From contig CANNCA010000006.1 in assembly GCA_947503005.1 (NCBI GenBank), positions 266,941 to 330,940 of the forward strand: a DNA stretch of 64,000 nt, given 5' to 3'. This stretch comes from an uncultured Flavobacteriaceae bacterium (lineage in GTDB: Bacteria; Bacteroidota; Bacteroidia; Flavobacteriales; Flavobacteriaceae). The stretch's first letter is position 1. Each line of letters begins with the position of its first letter. A program made the position numbers and the translations under genes. The notes beneath the pieces are model-generated. The model searched no databases, was not told where the DNA came from, and worked only from the letters and a program-made list of their open reading frames with translations. Shown piece after piece: positions 52,082 through 62,289 of this stretch.

Positions 52082-53419
52082 TTATGCGTGGAGAATAAAA
52101 TCACGGATTAAAACAAAACAAGCGGCACCCGCAACAAAACCGATCAATGCCAGCCATGCGATTTTTTTTAAATACCAAAAGAAATCAATCTTTTCCATAC
52201 CCATCGCAACGACTCCGGCAGCGGAACCGATTATGAGCATACTCCCTCCAGTTCCTGCAGAATAGGCAATGAAATGCCAAAGGGGATCATCCATACTTTC
52301 AGGAAACATTCCCATACTTGCTGCTACCAATGGCACATTATCAATTACCGCAGATCCAACACCAAATAACATTACCACAATATCAGTATTGGGTATCGCT
52401 TCATTAAGGCTACCAGCGTAGTGGAACAACATTCCCAATGATTCCAAGGCGGCCACCGCCAATAATATTCCTAAAAAGAATAAAATACTTGGCAACTCGA
52501 TTTTTGATAAGGAAGAATGAACAGGGCTATGATGACCTGTAGTATCATCACCTTCTCCTTCAATATTTGAAATACTGAACTTTGAGTTACTATAAATCTC
52601 AGCAAATGTAGCTACTAAGGCAAGTGATAGCATCATCCCTACATATGGTGGTAGATGAGTAACGGTTTTGAAAAAGGGCACAAAAACTATAGCACCCAAA
52701 CCCAGATATAGCATAGTCGCACCATATTTAGATTTTGGCTTTTCCAACTTTGAAACATCGCTTTCGATATGGCCACTGAATGCTTTAAACTTACTAGCAA
52801 CAAGGACTGGCACAACCATACATACAATTGATGGAACTAAAACATGTTCAATCAATTGAAGTGCTGACACTTTATTGGCAATCCACAACATTGTTGTAGT
52901 CACATCGCCGATCGGTGACCAAGCGCCTCCAGCATTTGCCGCAATTATTATCATACCGGCGAACCACAATCTAGCGTCACGATCCTTGATAACCTTTTGC
53001 AGTATAGTTATCAATACAATGGTTGCAGTTAGATTATCAATTATAGCGGAGAGAATAAAGGCTAAAATAGAAAACAACCATAACAATTTGCGCTTACTTG
53101 TCGTTCGAATGAATCCTTTTATCGTTGCGAACCCATCAAAATAATCGATGATTTCTACGATTGTCATTGCACCCAACAAAAAGACCAGTATCTCCGCTGT
53201 TTTGCCCAAATGATGCAATAGAATTTCATCAATATGGGTTGGTTCGAGTTCCCTTAACTGAGCATTCACCTCAAAAACGTCCATATGTGCAAGTGCGATA
53301 ATCGCCCATAAAATGGCCATCATAGCCAAAGCTGGAATCAGCTTATCAATTTTCAGGTTGTGTTCAAGGGTAATGGCAAGGTATCCTGCCAGAAATACAA
53401 TGATGATTATGGTCTCCAT
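52082..53419 (-). CDS. nhaD: NhaD-type Na+/H+ antiporter
   Basis: A 445-residue membrane protein of the ion-transporter superfamily with about 12 hydrophobic segments. Conserved stretches are AIIDNLTATIVLITILQKVI, AGMIIIAANAGGAWSPIGDV, and the C-terminal counterpart GVGSAVIDNVPLVAASMGMF followed by AYSAGTGGSMLIIGSAAGVV. It exports Na+ in exchange for H+, which fits a saline habitat. It is placed between gdh (12-bp gap) and exbB (49-bp gap). Confidence 0.93.
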   Translation of the reverse strand: METIIIIVFLAGYLAITLEHNLKIDKLIPALAMMAILWAIIALAHMDVFEVNAQLRELEPTHIDEILLHHLGKTAEILVFLLGAMTIVEIIDYFDGFATIKGFIRTTSKRKLLWLFSILAFILSAIIDNLTATIVLITILQKVIKDRDARLWFAGMIIIAANAGGAWSPIGDVTTTMLWIANKVSALQLIEHVLVPSIVCMVVPVLVASKFKAFSGHIESDVSKLEKPKSKYGATMLYLGLGAIVFVPFFKTVTHLPPYVGMMLSLALVATFAEIYSNSKFSISNIEGEGDDTTGHHSPVHSSLSKIELPSILFFLGILLAVAALESLGMLFHYAGSLNEAIPNTDIVVMLFGVGSAVIDNVPLVAASMGMFPESMDDPLWHFIAYSAGTGGSMLIIGSAAGVVAMGMEKIDFFWYLKKIAWLALIGFVAGAACFVLIRDFILHA

Positions 53420-53431
53420 GTTCGGTTGGTT

Positions 53432-54664
53432 TTATATTAGTTGTTTCAATGCAATTTCAAATCCGGTTTCACTCAAGTTGGTCCTTGAAGGATTTTGCCT
53501 AAAGATATTTAAAATTGCCTTTCTAATGGTATCAGAGGTATCTTTAAATATCAATTCGTCATCAATACCTACTCTTTTTTCCATAAAATAGGCAAAAACA
53601 CGGGCCATTCCACAGTTTGAAACAAAATCAGGTATCAAGCTGACGCGGCCATCGGTGTATTCCATTACAGGTCCAAAAAATATTTCTTTATCCGCAAAGG
53701 GAACATTCGCACCACAAGAAATCACCTCTAAACCCGTATCAATCATTTGAGTTATCTGTTCTTTTGTAATTAGTCGTGAAGCGGCACATGGAGCAAAAAT
53801 ATGTGTTTCAAGGGTCCAAATACGTTCTTTAATTTCATCGAATGGAATCATCTCATCAGCACTAGCCATAAGACTATTACCCTTTTTATTCAAGAAAAAT
53901 TCTTTGATTTCATCAGCAGTAAATCCTTCCTCGTTAATCACTCCTCCTGCTCTATCTATAATACCAACAACCTTGGCACCCATCATTGAGAGGTAAAATG
54001 CAGCTGCACTTCCGACATTTCCAAAACCTTGCACCACTGCCTTCTTGCCCATGACGTTACCGCCATAAATATCATAGTAATGACGAACCGCTTCGGCAAC
54101 ACCATAACCAGTTATCATGTCGGCAACGGTATATTTCCGTGAAATGTCAGGTGAAAGTTTAGGACTCTCCAAAGCTTTGATTACACCGAGCCTCAATTGG
54201 CCAATCCGATTAATTTTGTCTGCCTCACTCGGTTTAAAATGACCATTAAAAACACCTTCTTGCGGATGCCAAACACCTGCGTCTTCGGTTATGGGGATAA
54301 CTTCGTGTATTTCATCCACGTTCAAATCTCCACCGGTGCCATAATAACTTTTGAGCAAAGGTGAGACAGCATGATACCATCGTTCCAAAACTCCTTTTTT
54401 ACGTGGGTCGTTTGGGTTAAAGTTTATTCCAGATTTTGCACCACCTATAGGAGGGCCGGAAACAGTGAATTTAACTTCCATAGTCTTGGCTAGTGAAAGT
54501 ACTTCGTTCAAATCTAGACCTTCCCTCATTCGTGTTCCACCTCCTGCGGCCCCACCTCTCAAGGAATTAATTACGGTCCAACCTTCGGCTTCGGTTTTTG
54601 GATCTTTCCAATTGAATACTATTTCAGGTGGTTTGTTTTCGTATGCACTTAGTAGTTCTTTCAT
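53432..54664 (-). CDS. Glu/Leu/Phe/Val dehydrogenase family protein
   Basis: A 410-residue NAD(P)-dependent amino acid dehydrogenase. The ATG at 54664 (MKELLSAYENKPPE) is chosen over a start 10 codons upstream. Features: EGWTVINSLRGGAAGGGTRM, the catalytic lysine region SGPPIGGAKSGINFNPNDPR, GTGGDLNVDE, and the Rossmann motif VVQGFGNVGSAAAFYL. The family deaminates glutamate or branched-chain or aromatic amino acids; the substrate is not certain. It heads the minus-strand run through nhaD and exbBD-tonB to folC. The 274-bp region before it, shared with the divergent acyl-CoA dehydrogenase gene, holds a CCCC-GAAA-GGGG mini-hairpin (54737-54748, minus). Confidence 0.9.
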   Translation of the reverse strand: MKELLSAYENKPPEIVFNWKDPKTEAEGWTVINSLRGGAAGGGTRMREGLDLNEVLSLAKTMEVKFTVSGPPIGGAKSGINFNPNDPRKKGVLERWYHAVSPLLKSYYGTGGDLNVDEIHEVIPITEDAGVWHPQEGVFNGHFKPSEADKINRIGQLRLGVIKALESPKLSPDISRKYTVADMITGYGVAEAVRHYYDIYGGNVMGKKAVVQGFGNVGSAAAFYLSMMGAKVVGIIDRAGGVINEEGFTADEIKEFFLNKKGNSLMASADEMIPFDEIKERIWTLETHIFAPCAASRLITKEQITQMIDTGLEVISCGANVPFADKEIFFGPVMEYTDGRVSLIPDFVSNCGMARVFAYFMEKRVGIDDELIFKDTSDTIRKAILNIFRQNPSRTNLSETGFEIALKQLI

Positions 54665-54906
54665 TAAATAAATTGATTTAATTCCAATAATCAACTTTGA
54701 CCGTAAAAACAGTCGCTCAAGAAATCATTTTATGTTCCCCTTTCGGGGTTAATGTTGCCTCATATCTATTGGTTATATCAATTTAATCATACAGTGCTGA
54801 ACAAATATAGAAGTTAGGATGGGTTTTGACAATAATTTAACTGTCACATGGAAAAATTCGATATAAAAACTTTCTTTATTATTTCTCGGTTTATAGACCA
54901 TAAATG

Positions 54907-54914
54907 TATCTTTG
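54907..54914 (+). promoter_or_regulatory. -7 promoter box of the acyl-CoA dehydrogenase gene
   Basis: TATCTTTG is a full match to TAnnTTTG, and the most typical form of it, 24 bp before the ATG at 54939. No TTG at -33. Confidence 0.55.
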
Positions 54915-54938
54915 TATCTACTCTAAAAGAAGCATACT

Positions 54939-56081
54939 ATGGATTTCTCACTTTCGGAAGAACACCTAATGATACAACAAGCTGCGCGAGATTTTGCCCA
55001 GCAAGAATTGCTTCCAGAAGTCATCGAAAGAGATGATGCTCAACGATTTCCTTCGGTACAAATTAAAAAACTTGGAGAGCTAGGTTTCATGGGTATGATG
55101 GTCGACCAAAAGTACAACGGCAGTGGAATGGACACTTTATCCTATGTCATTGCTATGGAAGAAATCTCTAAAGTGGATGCTTCGGCATCAGTAGTAGTAT
55201 CCGTAAATAATTCCCTAGTGTGTTATGGTCTCGAAGCTTACGGAACTGAAGCACAAAAACAAAAATATTTGACAAGGCTGGCTTCAGGTGAAGTTATTGG
55301 AGCCTTCTGTTTATCGGAACCCGAAGCAGGCAGTGATGCCACTTCCCAAAAAACAACCGCTATAGACAAGGGCGATCATTACATTCTTAATGGCACCAAA
55401 AATTGGATAACCAATGGAAGTAGTGCTGAAGTCTATTTAGTAATAGCCCAAACTGACAAGGAAAAAGGACATAAAGGCATTAATGCTCTAATCGTCGAAA
55501 AAGGAGCAGAAGGCTTCGAAATAGGCCCCAAGGAAAACAAATTGGGTATTCGAGGAAGTGATACGCATTCCTTAATTTTCAACGATGTTAAGGTTCCAAA
55601 AGAGAATAGAATCGGTGAAGATGGATTCGGTTTTAAATTTGCTATGAAAACACTTTCCGGAGGCCGAATTGGAATTGCCGCACAAGCCTTAGGAATTGCA
55701 GCCGGAGCCTATGAACTTGCCTTAAAATATTCCAAAGAAAGAAAAGCCTTCGGCACTGAAATCAGCAATCATCAGGCTATCGCATTCAAGTTAGCAGATA
55801 TGCACACGCAAATTGAAGCGGCGAGACATTTAGTTTACAAGGCAGCGTGGGATAAAGATAATGGCAACAACTACGATCTTTCTAGTGCCATGGCCAAACT
55901 ATATGCTTCACAAGTGGCCATGGACACAACGGTTGAAGCTGTGCAAATTCATGGCGGAAACGGATTCGTGAAGGACTACCATGTAGAGCGCCTCATGCGT
56001 GATGCTAAAATCACCCAAATCTACGAGGGCACCTCTGAAATTCAGAAAATCGTCATTTCCAGAAGTATCTTAAAGAACTAG
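54939..56081 (+). CDS. Acyl-CoA dehydrogenase
   Basis: A 380-residue FAD enzyme introducing a 2,3-double bond into short- or branched-chain acyl-CoA. Motifs: MDFSLSEEHLMIQQAARDFA, AFCLSEPEAGSDATSQKT, NGTKNWITNGSSA, GGRIGIAAQALGIAAGAYEL, RKAFGTEISNHQAIAFKLAD, and QIYEGTSEIQKIVISRSIL with the catalytic Glu of the butyryl-CoA type. Electrons would go to the EtfAB encoded at 7547-9265. A hairpin terminator follows. Confidence 0.95.
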   Translation: MDFSLSEEHLMIQQAARDFAQQELLPEVIERDDAQRFPSVQIKKLGELGFMGMMVDQKYNGSGMDTLSYVIAMEEISKVDASASVVVSVNNSLVCYGLEAYGTEAQKQKYLTRLASGEVIGAFCLSEPEAGSDATSQKTTAIDKGDHYILNGTKNWITNGSSAEVYLVIAQTDKEKGHKGINALIVEKGAEGFEIGPKENKLGIRGSDTHSLIFNDVKVPKENRIGEDGFGFKFAMKTLSGGRIGIAAQALGIAAGAYELALKYSKERKAFGTEISNHQAIAFKLADMHTQIEAARHLVYKAAWDKDNGNNYDLSSAMAKLYASQVAMDTTVEAVQIHGGNGFVKDYHVERLMRDAKITQIYEGTSEIQKIVISRSILKN

Positions 56082-56120
56082 TTCTTTTAGTTGGTGTAAA
56101 ATGGCCAAATTCCCATTATC

Positions 56121-56165
56121 AAAATCTCAAATTTAGAGGGGTAAAATTTCGAATTTGAGGATTTT
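56121..56165 (+). terminator. Terminator of the acyl-CoA dehydrogenase gene
   Basis: AAAATCTCAAATT (56121-56133) pairs with AATTTGAGGATTTT (56152-56165) with a single bulged base, 40 bp after the stop. Confidence 0.55.
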
Positions 56166-56191
56166 CTTATGTTTTATTACAATCGTTGTGA

Positions 56192-56237
56192 TTTTTGTTG
56201 AATTAGCTGTTAATCTTCATGGATAATTCAACGAAAA
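56192..56237 (+). promoter_or_regulatory. Long inverted repeat in the gltB upstream region
   Basis: TTTTTGTTGAATTA (56192-56205) pairs with TAATTCAACGAAAA (56224-56237) over 14 positions with one G-T pair, around an 18-nt loop. It ends 60 bp before the gltB start. It may be an operator (GTTGAATTA-N18-TAATTCAAC) or a leader RNA hairpin. It is not a typical terminator because no T-run follows directly. Confidence 0.5.
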
Positions 56238-56297
56238 TGATATTTTTATAGGCCTTGGTCACCTGAAAAACGACCTCTTAGATATAAAAATTGAAAC

Positions 56298-59200
56298 ATG
56301 ACATTGAAAAAACAAGGATTATACCTTCCCGAATTCGAACACGATAACTGTGGTGCAGGTTTCATTTGCAGTTTAAAAGGGAAAAAATCAAATGACATTA
56401 TTCATAAGGCGTTAGAGATATTAGACAAACTCGAGCATCGCGGCGCAGTAAGTGCCGATGGAAAAACAGGTGATGGAGCGGGTATTCTAATAGACATTCC
56501 TCATGACTTTTTCAAAGCGGTTTGTGATTTTGAATTACCCGAACCCGGAAATTATGCGGTAAGTAACGTGTTTCTACCTCAGAAGGAGAATCAGCGTGAT
56601 TTTTGTGTTTCTGTTTTCGAAGAGAACATTAAAAAACAAGGCCTTCAACTCTTGGGGTGGCGTGACGTTCCCGTCAACCGCTCTGTTCCAGGTCGAATCG
56701 CAATGGAGACGGAACCTTTCGTGAAACAAATATTCATCGCAAAGGAAAATGATAAGCAAGATGAATTTCAATTCAATCTAAAACTGTTCATTGCCAGAAA
56801 AGTTACCGAACACTCCATAATCAACTCAAAACTTTCTGAGAGTCAATTTTTCTACATCCCCAGCCTTTCCACTAAAATTGTCATTTTCAAGGGCCTGTTG
56901 ATGCCAAAAGATATCAGTCTTTACTACAAAGATTTGATGGATCCAAGGGTAGTGACACGACTTTCGTTGGTACATCAACGATTTTCAACCAATACCTTCC
57001 CCACCTGGGATCTGGCCCAGCCTTTCCGATATATGTGCCATAATGGCGAAATTAATACGCTGAGAGGCAATGTATCAAGAATGCGTTCACGGGAAGAATT
57101 ATTAAAAAGTGATTGGTTCGGTGACGAAATAAAAAACATTCTTCCGATTATCCTCCCAGGAAAATCAGATTCTGCAACCATGGACATGGTCGTTGAACTA
57201 CTTTTAATGACGGGTCGTTCTTTACCGGAAGTGATGATGATCTTAGTTCCAGAAGCTTGGGAGAAGAACCCTGATATGTCAGAAGCCAAACGCGCTTTTT
57301 ATGAATATCATTCCTGTATGATGGAACCGTGGGACGGACCTGCTTCAGTACCTTTTACCGACGGAAACTATATAGGAGCGGTTCTAGACAGAAATGGACT
57401 TCGCCCTTCTCGATACACTGTTACGAAAGACGACTATGTCATTATGTCTTCAGAAACAGGTGTTGTTGATATTGCCCCTGAAAATGTAGAGTTTCACGGC
57501 AGACTAGAACCCGGCAAAATGTTCTTGGTCAATATGGAGGAAGGAAGGATTATCAATGACGAGGAAATTAAAGATGAAATTGCGAAACGGCATCCCTATA
57601 AAAAATGGCTGGACAAGAACTTGGTCCACCTAAAAGATATTCCTTACAATGACTGCCCGCTGTTTCTAGGTGAAGCGAGTTTGGAAAAAAGGAAGTCGGT
57701 CTTTGGATATACCTTGGAAGACATCAATACCATCATTCTTCCAATGGGTAAGAATGCGAAGGAACCTATTGGATCGATGGGTTCTGACACCCCAATTGCA
57801 GTTTTGTCCGAAAGACCGCAACTCATTTATAACTATTTCAAACAACTATTTGCTCAAGTCACCAACCCTCCCTTAGATGGTATACGTGAAGAATTGATAA
57901 CGGATATTAGTCTAACACTAGGTAGTGACCAGAATATTTTCGATACCAATGAGCTGCATTGCAGAAAATTAAAGATTCGGAATCCGGTCATTTCGAAAGA
58001 AGATTTGGACAAAATTAAAAACTATGATGTCAGCCCTGACTATAAGGTAGTTTCCATTTCAACACTATATGAAATCGAAAGAGGTCACAATGGATTGGAA
58101 GAAGCATTAGAAAGTATATTAAAACAAGCTTCAAAAGCTGTTGATGAAGAAACCAATATCATTATACTTTCAGATAGAAATGTAAATAACAAAGAAGCCC
58201 CTATCCCCCCTTTGTTGGCATTATCTTATGTGAATAGTGGTCTTCAAAAATTAGGAAAACGCTCGAAACTAAGCATTATCATTGAATCTGCGGAGCCTCG
58301 GGAAGTACATCATTTTGCCTTGCTTTTTGGGTTTGGCGCTAGTGCAGTTAACCCATACTTGGTCAACGAAATCATCGGGGAACAAATAGAGGAATTAGAT
58401 ATCACGGAATACACTTTCGACCAGGCCATTGAGAATTATAATAAAGCGGTAGGCAAAGGCATTCTCAAAGTAATGAACAAAATCGGAATTTCAACTTTGA
58501 ATTCCTATCGAGGTTCTCAATTGTTCGAATGCATCGGAATTAATACTAAGGTTGTTGAAAAATATTTTCCAAATACCCCAACTAGAATACAAGGTATAGG
58601 GCTTTATGAAATCGAAAAGGAAATTGCCAAACGCCATGCAAAAGCATTTACGAAAAAAGAAGTTGCGGCAAATCTTGATTTGGAAATGGGTGGAGAGTAT
58701 CGTTGGAGACGTGATGGGGAAAAGCATATGTTCAACCCACTATCTATAGCGAAACTCCAAAAAGCGGTTCGCAGCAATGAACCTGAAAGTTATAAGGAGT
58801 TTGCTGATATGGTGAACGAACAATCTAAAAACTTAATGACCATTCGTGGTTTGTTCGAATTCTCGAAATATGATCCTATTCCGCTTGAAGAAGTAGAACC
58901 ATGGACAGAAATCGTAAAACGTTTCAAAACCGGAGCCATGTCTTATGGTTCTATTAGTAAAGAAGCACATGAGAATCTAGCTATCGCAATGAACCGTATT
59001 GGAGGAAAGAGTAATTCTGGAGAAGGTGGCGAAGAGGAAGAGCGTTTCTATAAAAATGCGACAGGCGACTGGCGAAATAGTGCAATAAAACAAGTCGCAT
59101 CTGGACGTTTTGGGGTAACCTCGAACTATCTTACCAATGCAAAGGAGATTCAAATTAAAATGGCTCAAGGGGCCAAACCTGGCGAAGGAGGCCAATTACC

Positions 59201-60806
59201 TGGTCCCAAAGTAAACCCAGCTATTGCCAAAACTCGAAATTCTACACCATATGTTGGTTTGATTTCACCTCCACCGCATCATGATATCTACTCCATAGAA
59301 GACTTGTCACAATTGATCTATGATTTGAAGTCGGCGAATCGAGAAGCAAGAATCAACGTCAAGCTAGTTTCAGAAATTGGTGTAGGTACCGTTGCTGCAG
59401 GTGTTGCCAAAGCTAAGGCAGACGTTGTGTTAATTTCCGGCTTTGATGGTGGTACCGGGGCATCTCCTTTGACATCATTGAAACATGCCGGATTACCTTG
59501 GGAACTAGGAATTGCGGAAGCACAGCAAACGTTGGTAATGAACGACCTTCGTAATAGGATTGTTTTAGAGTGCGACGGTCAATTGAAAACTGGTCGTGAC
59601 GTAGCCATTGCATGTCTTTTAGGGGCTGAGGAATTCGGTTTTGCAACTGCACCGTTGGTTGCATCTGGCTGTATTATGATGCGCGTTTGTCATTTAAATA
59701 CCTGTCCCGTGGGTATTGCTACACAAAACCCAGAACTTCGAAAGAAGTTTGAAGGAAAACCCGAACATGTTGTCAATTACATGTATTTCGTAGCGCAAGA
59801 ATTACGTGAGATTATGGCACAATTAGGCTTCCGAACGGTTAATGAAATGGTTGGGCAAGTACAAAAACTAGATCGAAAAAAAGCTGTCGACCATTATAAG
59901 GCAGCGGGCATCGATCTTACACCCATCCTCCATCAAGTTGATATGCCTGTAGGTACGAAGTTTTACAACACACAACCGCAACAGCATGATGTTGACAAAT
60001 CCATTGAATTCGATATTATCGGAAAAGCAAATCCGTCTTTGTTCAGAAAAGAAAAATTATCCTTGGATTATCCTATAAAAAATACAGACCGGGCAGTAGG
60101 AGCGATTATCAGCAATGAAATTTCAAAAGTTTACGGGGCACAAGGCCTTCCGATCAATACATTACGGTTGAATTTTACAGGTTCCGCTGGTCAAAGTTTT
60201 GGAGCTTTTGCAACTAGAGGATTGACTTTAACGGTGAATGGAAATACCAACGATTATCTTGGAAAAGGTTTGTCAGGTGCTAAGTTGGTTATTAAAGTTC
60301 CAGAAGGTTCTACAATCGTTCCTGAGGAAAATGTAATCACCGGTAACGTCACTCTATATGGTGCAACGGCCGGTCGTGCTTATATTAATGGCAAAGCAGG
60401 AGAGCGTTTTTGTGTGAGAAATTCAGGCGCAAAAGCTGTTGTAGAAGGTATTGGCGATCATGGTTGTGAGTACATGACCGGAGGTGTAGCTGTAATTCTT
60501 GGAGAAGTAGGACGGAATTTCGGAGCAGGTATGAGCGGTGGAATTGCCTATATTTTTGATGAGAAAAACAGCTTTAAAAGGAAATGCAATTCAGATTCCT
60601 TAAACTTATTGAAAGTGGAGGAAGATAAGGATATCGAACAATTAAAAGATTTAATTGAAAGTCATTATAATTACACGATGAGCCCATTAGCCCAGAGAAT
60701 TTTAGAAAATTGGGAAACTTGTTTACCCAAATTCATCAAAGTATTTCCTGAAGAATACAAACAAGCATTGATTCGACTGGAAAAAGAAAAAATGGAAACT
60801 ATTTAA
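56298..60806 (+). CDS. gltB: Glutamate synthase, large subunit
   Basis: A 1502-residue protein that makes two glutamates from glutamine and 2-oxoglutarate. The N-terminal glutaminase uses Cys18 of EHDNCGAGFICSLKG as nucleophile after removal of a 17-residue propeptide. The FMN-binding synthase domain includes GAMSYGSISKEAHENLAIAM and NSGEGGEEEERF. The 3Fe-4S ligands are Cys1125, Cys1131 and Cys1136 in CIMMRVCHLNTCPVGIA. The C-terminal beta-helix is rich in Gly (GNVTLYGATAGRAYINGKAG). Length is normal. It is followed after 8 bp by gltD. Confidence 0.97.
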   Translation: MTLKKQGLYLPEFEHDNCGAGFICSLKGKKSNDIIHKALEILDKLEHRGAVSADGKTGDGAGILIDIPHDFFKAVCDFELPEPGNYAVSNVFLPQKENQRDFCVSVFEENIKKQGLQLLGWRDVPVNRSVPGRIAMETEPFVKQIFIAKENDKQDEFQFNLKLFIARKVTEHSIINSKLSESQFFYIPSLSTKIVIFKGLLMPKDISLYYKDLMDPRVVTRLSLVHQRFSTNTFPTWDLAQPFRYMCHNGEINTLRGNVSRMRSREELLKSDWFGDEIKNILPIILPGKSDSATMDMVVELLLMTGRSLPEVMMILVPEAWEKNPDMSEAKRAFYEYHSCMMEPWDGPASVPFTDGNYIGAVLDRNGLRPSRYTVTKDDYVIMSSETGVVDIAPENVEFHGRLEPGKMFLVNMEEGRIINDEEIKDEIAKRHPYKKWLDKNLVHLKDIPYNDCPLFLGEASLEKRKSVFGYTLEDINTIILPMGKNAKEPIGSMGSDTPIAVLSERPQLIYNYFKQLFAQVTNPPLDGIREELITDISLTLGSDQNIFDTNELHCRKLKIRNPVISKEDLDKIKNYDVSPDYKVVSISTLYEIERGHNGLEEALESILKQASKAVDEETNIIILSDRNVNNKEAPIPPLLALSYVNSGLQKLGKRSKLSIIIESAEPREVHHFALLFGFGASAVNPYLVNEIIGEQIEELDITEYTFDQAIENYNKAVGKGILKVMNKIGISTLNSYRGSQLFECIGINTKVVEKYFPNTPTRIQGIGLYEIEKEIAKRHAKAFTKKEVAANLDLEMGGEYRWRRDGEKHMFNPLSIAKLQKAVRSNEPESYKEFADMVNEQSKNLMTIRGLFEFSKYDPIPLEEVEPWTEIVKRFKTGAMSYGSISKEAHENLAIAMNRIGGKSNSGEGGEEEERFYKNATGDWRNSAIKQVASGRFGVTSNYLTNAKEIQIKMAQGAKPGEGGQLPGPKVNPAIAKTRNSTPYVGLISPPPHHDIYSIEDLSQLIYDLKSANREARINVKLVSEIGVGTVAAGVAKAKADVVLISGFDGGTGASPLTSLKHAGLPWELGIAEAQQTLVMNDLRNRIVLECDGQLKTGRDVAIACLLGAEEFGFATAPLVASGCIMMRVCHLNTCPVGIATQNPELRKKFEGKPEHVVNYMYFVAQELREIMAQLGFRTVNEMVGQVQKLDRKKAVDHYKAAGIDLTPILHQVDMPVGTKFYNTQPQQHDVDKSIEFDIIGKANPSLFRKEKLSLDYPIKNTDRAVGAIISNEISKVYGAQGLPINTLRLNFTGSAGQSFGAFATRGLTLTVNGNTNDYLGKGLSGAKLVIKVPEGSTIVPEENVITGNVTLYGATAGRAYINGKAGERFCVRNSGAKAVVEGIGDHGCEYMTGGVAVILGEVGRNFGAGMSGGIAYIFDEKNSFKRKCNSDSLNLLKVEEDKDIEQLKDLIESHYNYTMSPLAQRILENWETCLPKFIKVFPEEYKQALIRLEKEKMETI

Positions 60807-60814
60807 ATCGAGAC

Positions 60815-62281
60815 ATGGGTAAGATTACAGGATTTTTGGAGTTCGATAGAAAAGTAGAGGCGTATGCCCCTGTTGAAGAACGGGTGAAAAATTACAAGGA
60901 GTTTACAATTCCGATGAAGGAAAAAGAACTCAAAGATCAAGGTGCACGTTGCATGGACTGCGGCATTCCTTTTTGCCATAGTGGATGTCCGTTAGGAAAC
61001 TTAATTCCTGATTTTAACGATGCCGTGTATCGTGGGAAGTGGGAAAAAGCAGCTAGCATATTACATTCTACCAATAATTTCCCAGAGTTTACAGGTAGGT
61101 TATGCCCAGCTCCTTGTGAGGAAGCGTGTGTACTAGGAATCAATGAAGACCCCGTATCCATAGAAAACATTGAAAAGAATATTGTTGAAACCGCTTTTGA
61201 AAAAGGATGGATCGTTGCGGAAGCCCCAACCAACAGAACAGGTAAAAAAGTAGCAGTAGTCGGATCCGGCCCTGCCGGTCTTGCCGCTGCACAACAATTG
61301 AATCGAGCTGGTCATTTGGTCACTGTTTTTGAAAGGGATGAAAAACCTGGCGGATTATTACGCTACGGTATTCCAGATTTCAAAATGGAAAAACAAGTAA
61401 TCGACAGAAGATTAAAAGTCTTGGTAGAAGAAGGAATTATTTTTAAATGTAACGTACACGTTGGTAAAGATATCAAGGCAGATGATTTAAAAAATGATTT
61501 TGATGCCATTGTCTTATCAGGGGGAGCAACCGTCAGAAGAAATTTACCCATTGAAGGTGCTGATCTAAATGGAGTAGTACAGGCTATGGATTTTCTTACC
61601 CAAAACAATAGGAGGGTAGACGGAATCAAAGATCTGGGCGATGAGATTAAGGCTACAGATAAAAACGTTATTGTTATCGGTGGTGGAGATACGGGATCGG
61701 ATTGTATCGGCACTTCATTTCGGCAAGGAGCAAAGTCAGTCTCGAATTTTGAGATTATGCCCATGGCCTCCACGGAAAGAACCGAAGATCAACCTTGGCC
61801 TTTTTGGCCAATGCGTTTGCGAACAAGCTCTTCACATAAAGAAGGAGCAGAACGTTTCTTTTGTATCTCTACAAAACGTTTTGTTGGAGATAAAAATGGA
61901 AACCTAAAAGGTCTGGTCACCTCTGAAGTTGAATGGATAAAAGTACCCGGTCAGCGACCCCAATTGAAGGAAATTGAGGGTACGGAAAAAGAATGGAAAT
62001 GCGACCTTGCGTTATTAGCACTGGGTTTCACAGGTTCAGAAATGAACATTGCTGAACAATTAGGACTTGAAACCGACCCGAGATCTAACATCAAAGCTTC
62101 CGAGGAAGACTATAAGACAAATGTTCCAGGAGTTTTTGCCGCTGGAGATCAGCGCCGAGGACAATCATTAATAGTGTGGGCCATTTCTGAAGGAAGGCAA
62201 GCCGCATATCATGTTGACACCTATTTGATGGGAGAATCCGCTTTACCATTAAAAGGAGAAGGAGATTTGCCTAGATTATAA
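60815..62281 (+). CDS. gltD: Glutamate synthase, small subunit
   Basis: A 488-residue FAD/NAD(P)H protein supplying electrons to GltB. The N-terminal 4Fe-4S cysteines are in RCMDCGIPFCHSGCPLGNLI and LCPAPCEEACVLGINEDPVS. The FAD site is VAVVGSGPAGLAAAQQLNRA, the NAD(P) site VIVIGGGDTGSDCIGTSFRQ, and the C-terminal FAD contact GVFAAGDQRRGQSLIVWAI. It ends 8 bp before the convergent sulfatase gene. Confidence 0.97.
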   Translation: MGKITGFLEFDRKVEAYAPVEERVKNYKEFTIPMKEKELKDQGARCMDCGIPFCHSGCPLGNLIPDFNDAVYRGKWEKAASILHSTNNFPEFTGRLCPAPCEEACVLGINEDPVSIENIEKNIVETAFEKGWIVAEAPTNRTGKKVAVVGSGPAGLAAAQQLNRAGHLVTVFERDEKPGGLLRYGIPDFKMEKQVIDRRLKVLVEEGIIFKCNVHVGKDIKADDLKNDFDAIVLSGGATVRRNLPIEGADLNGVVQAMDFLTQNNRRVDGIKDLGDEIKATDKNVIVIGGGDTGSDCIGTSFRQGAKSVSNFEIMPMASTERTEDQPWPFWPMRLRTSSSHKEGAERFFCISTKRFVGDKNGNLKGLVTSEVEWIKVPGQRPQLKEIEGTEKEWKCDLALLALGFTGSEMNIAEQLGLETDPRSNIKASEEDYKTNVPGVFAAGDQRRGQSLIVWAISEGRQAAYHVDTYLMGESALPLKGEGDLPRL

Positions 62282-62289
62282 CTCGATAA

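Noticed and set aside
54673..54694. FNR-like TTGATT-N10-AATCAA before gdh
   Set aside because: The spacing is wrong for a Crp/Fnr site (normally 4-6 bp between half sites) and the sequence is AT-rich.
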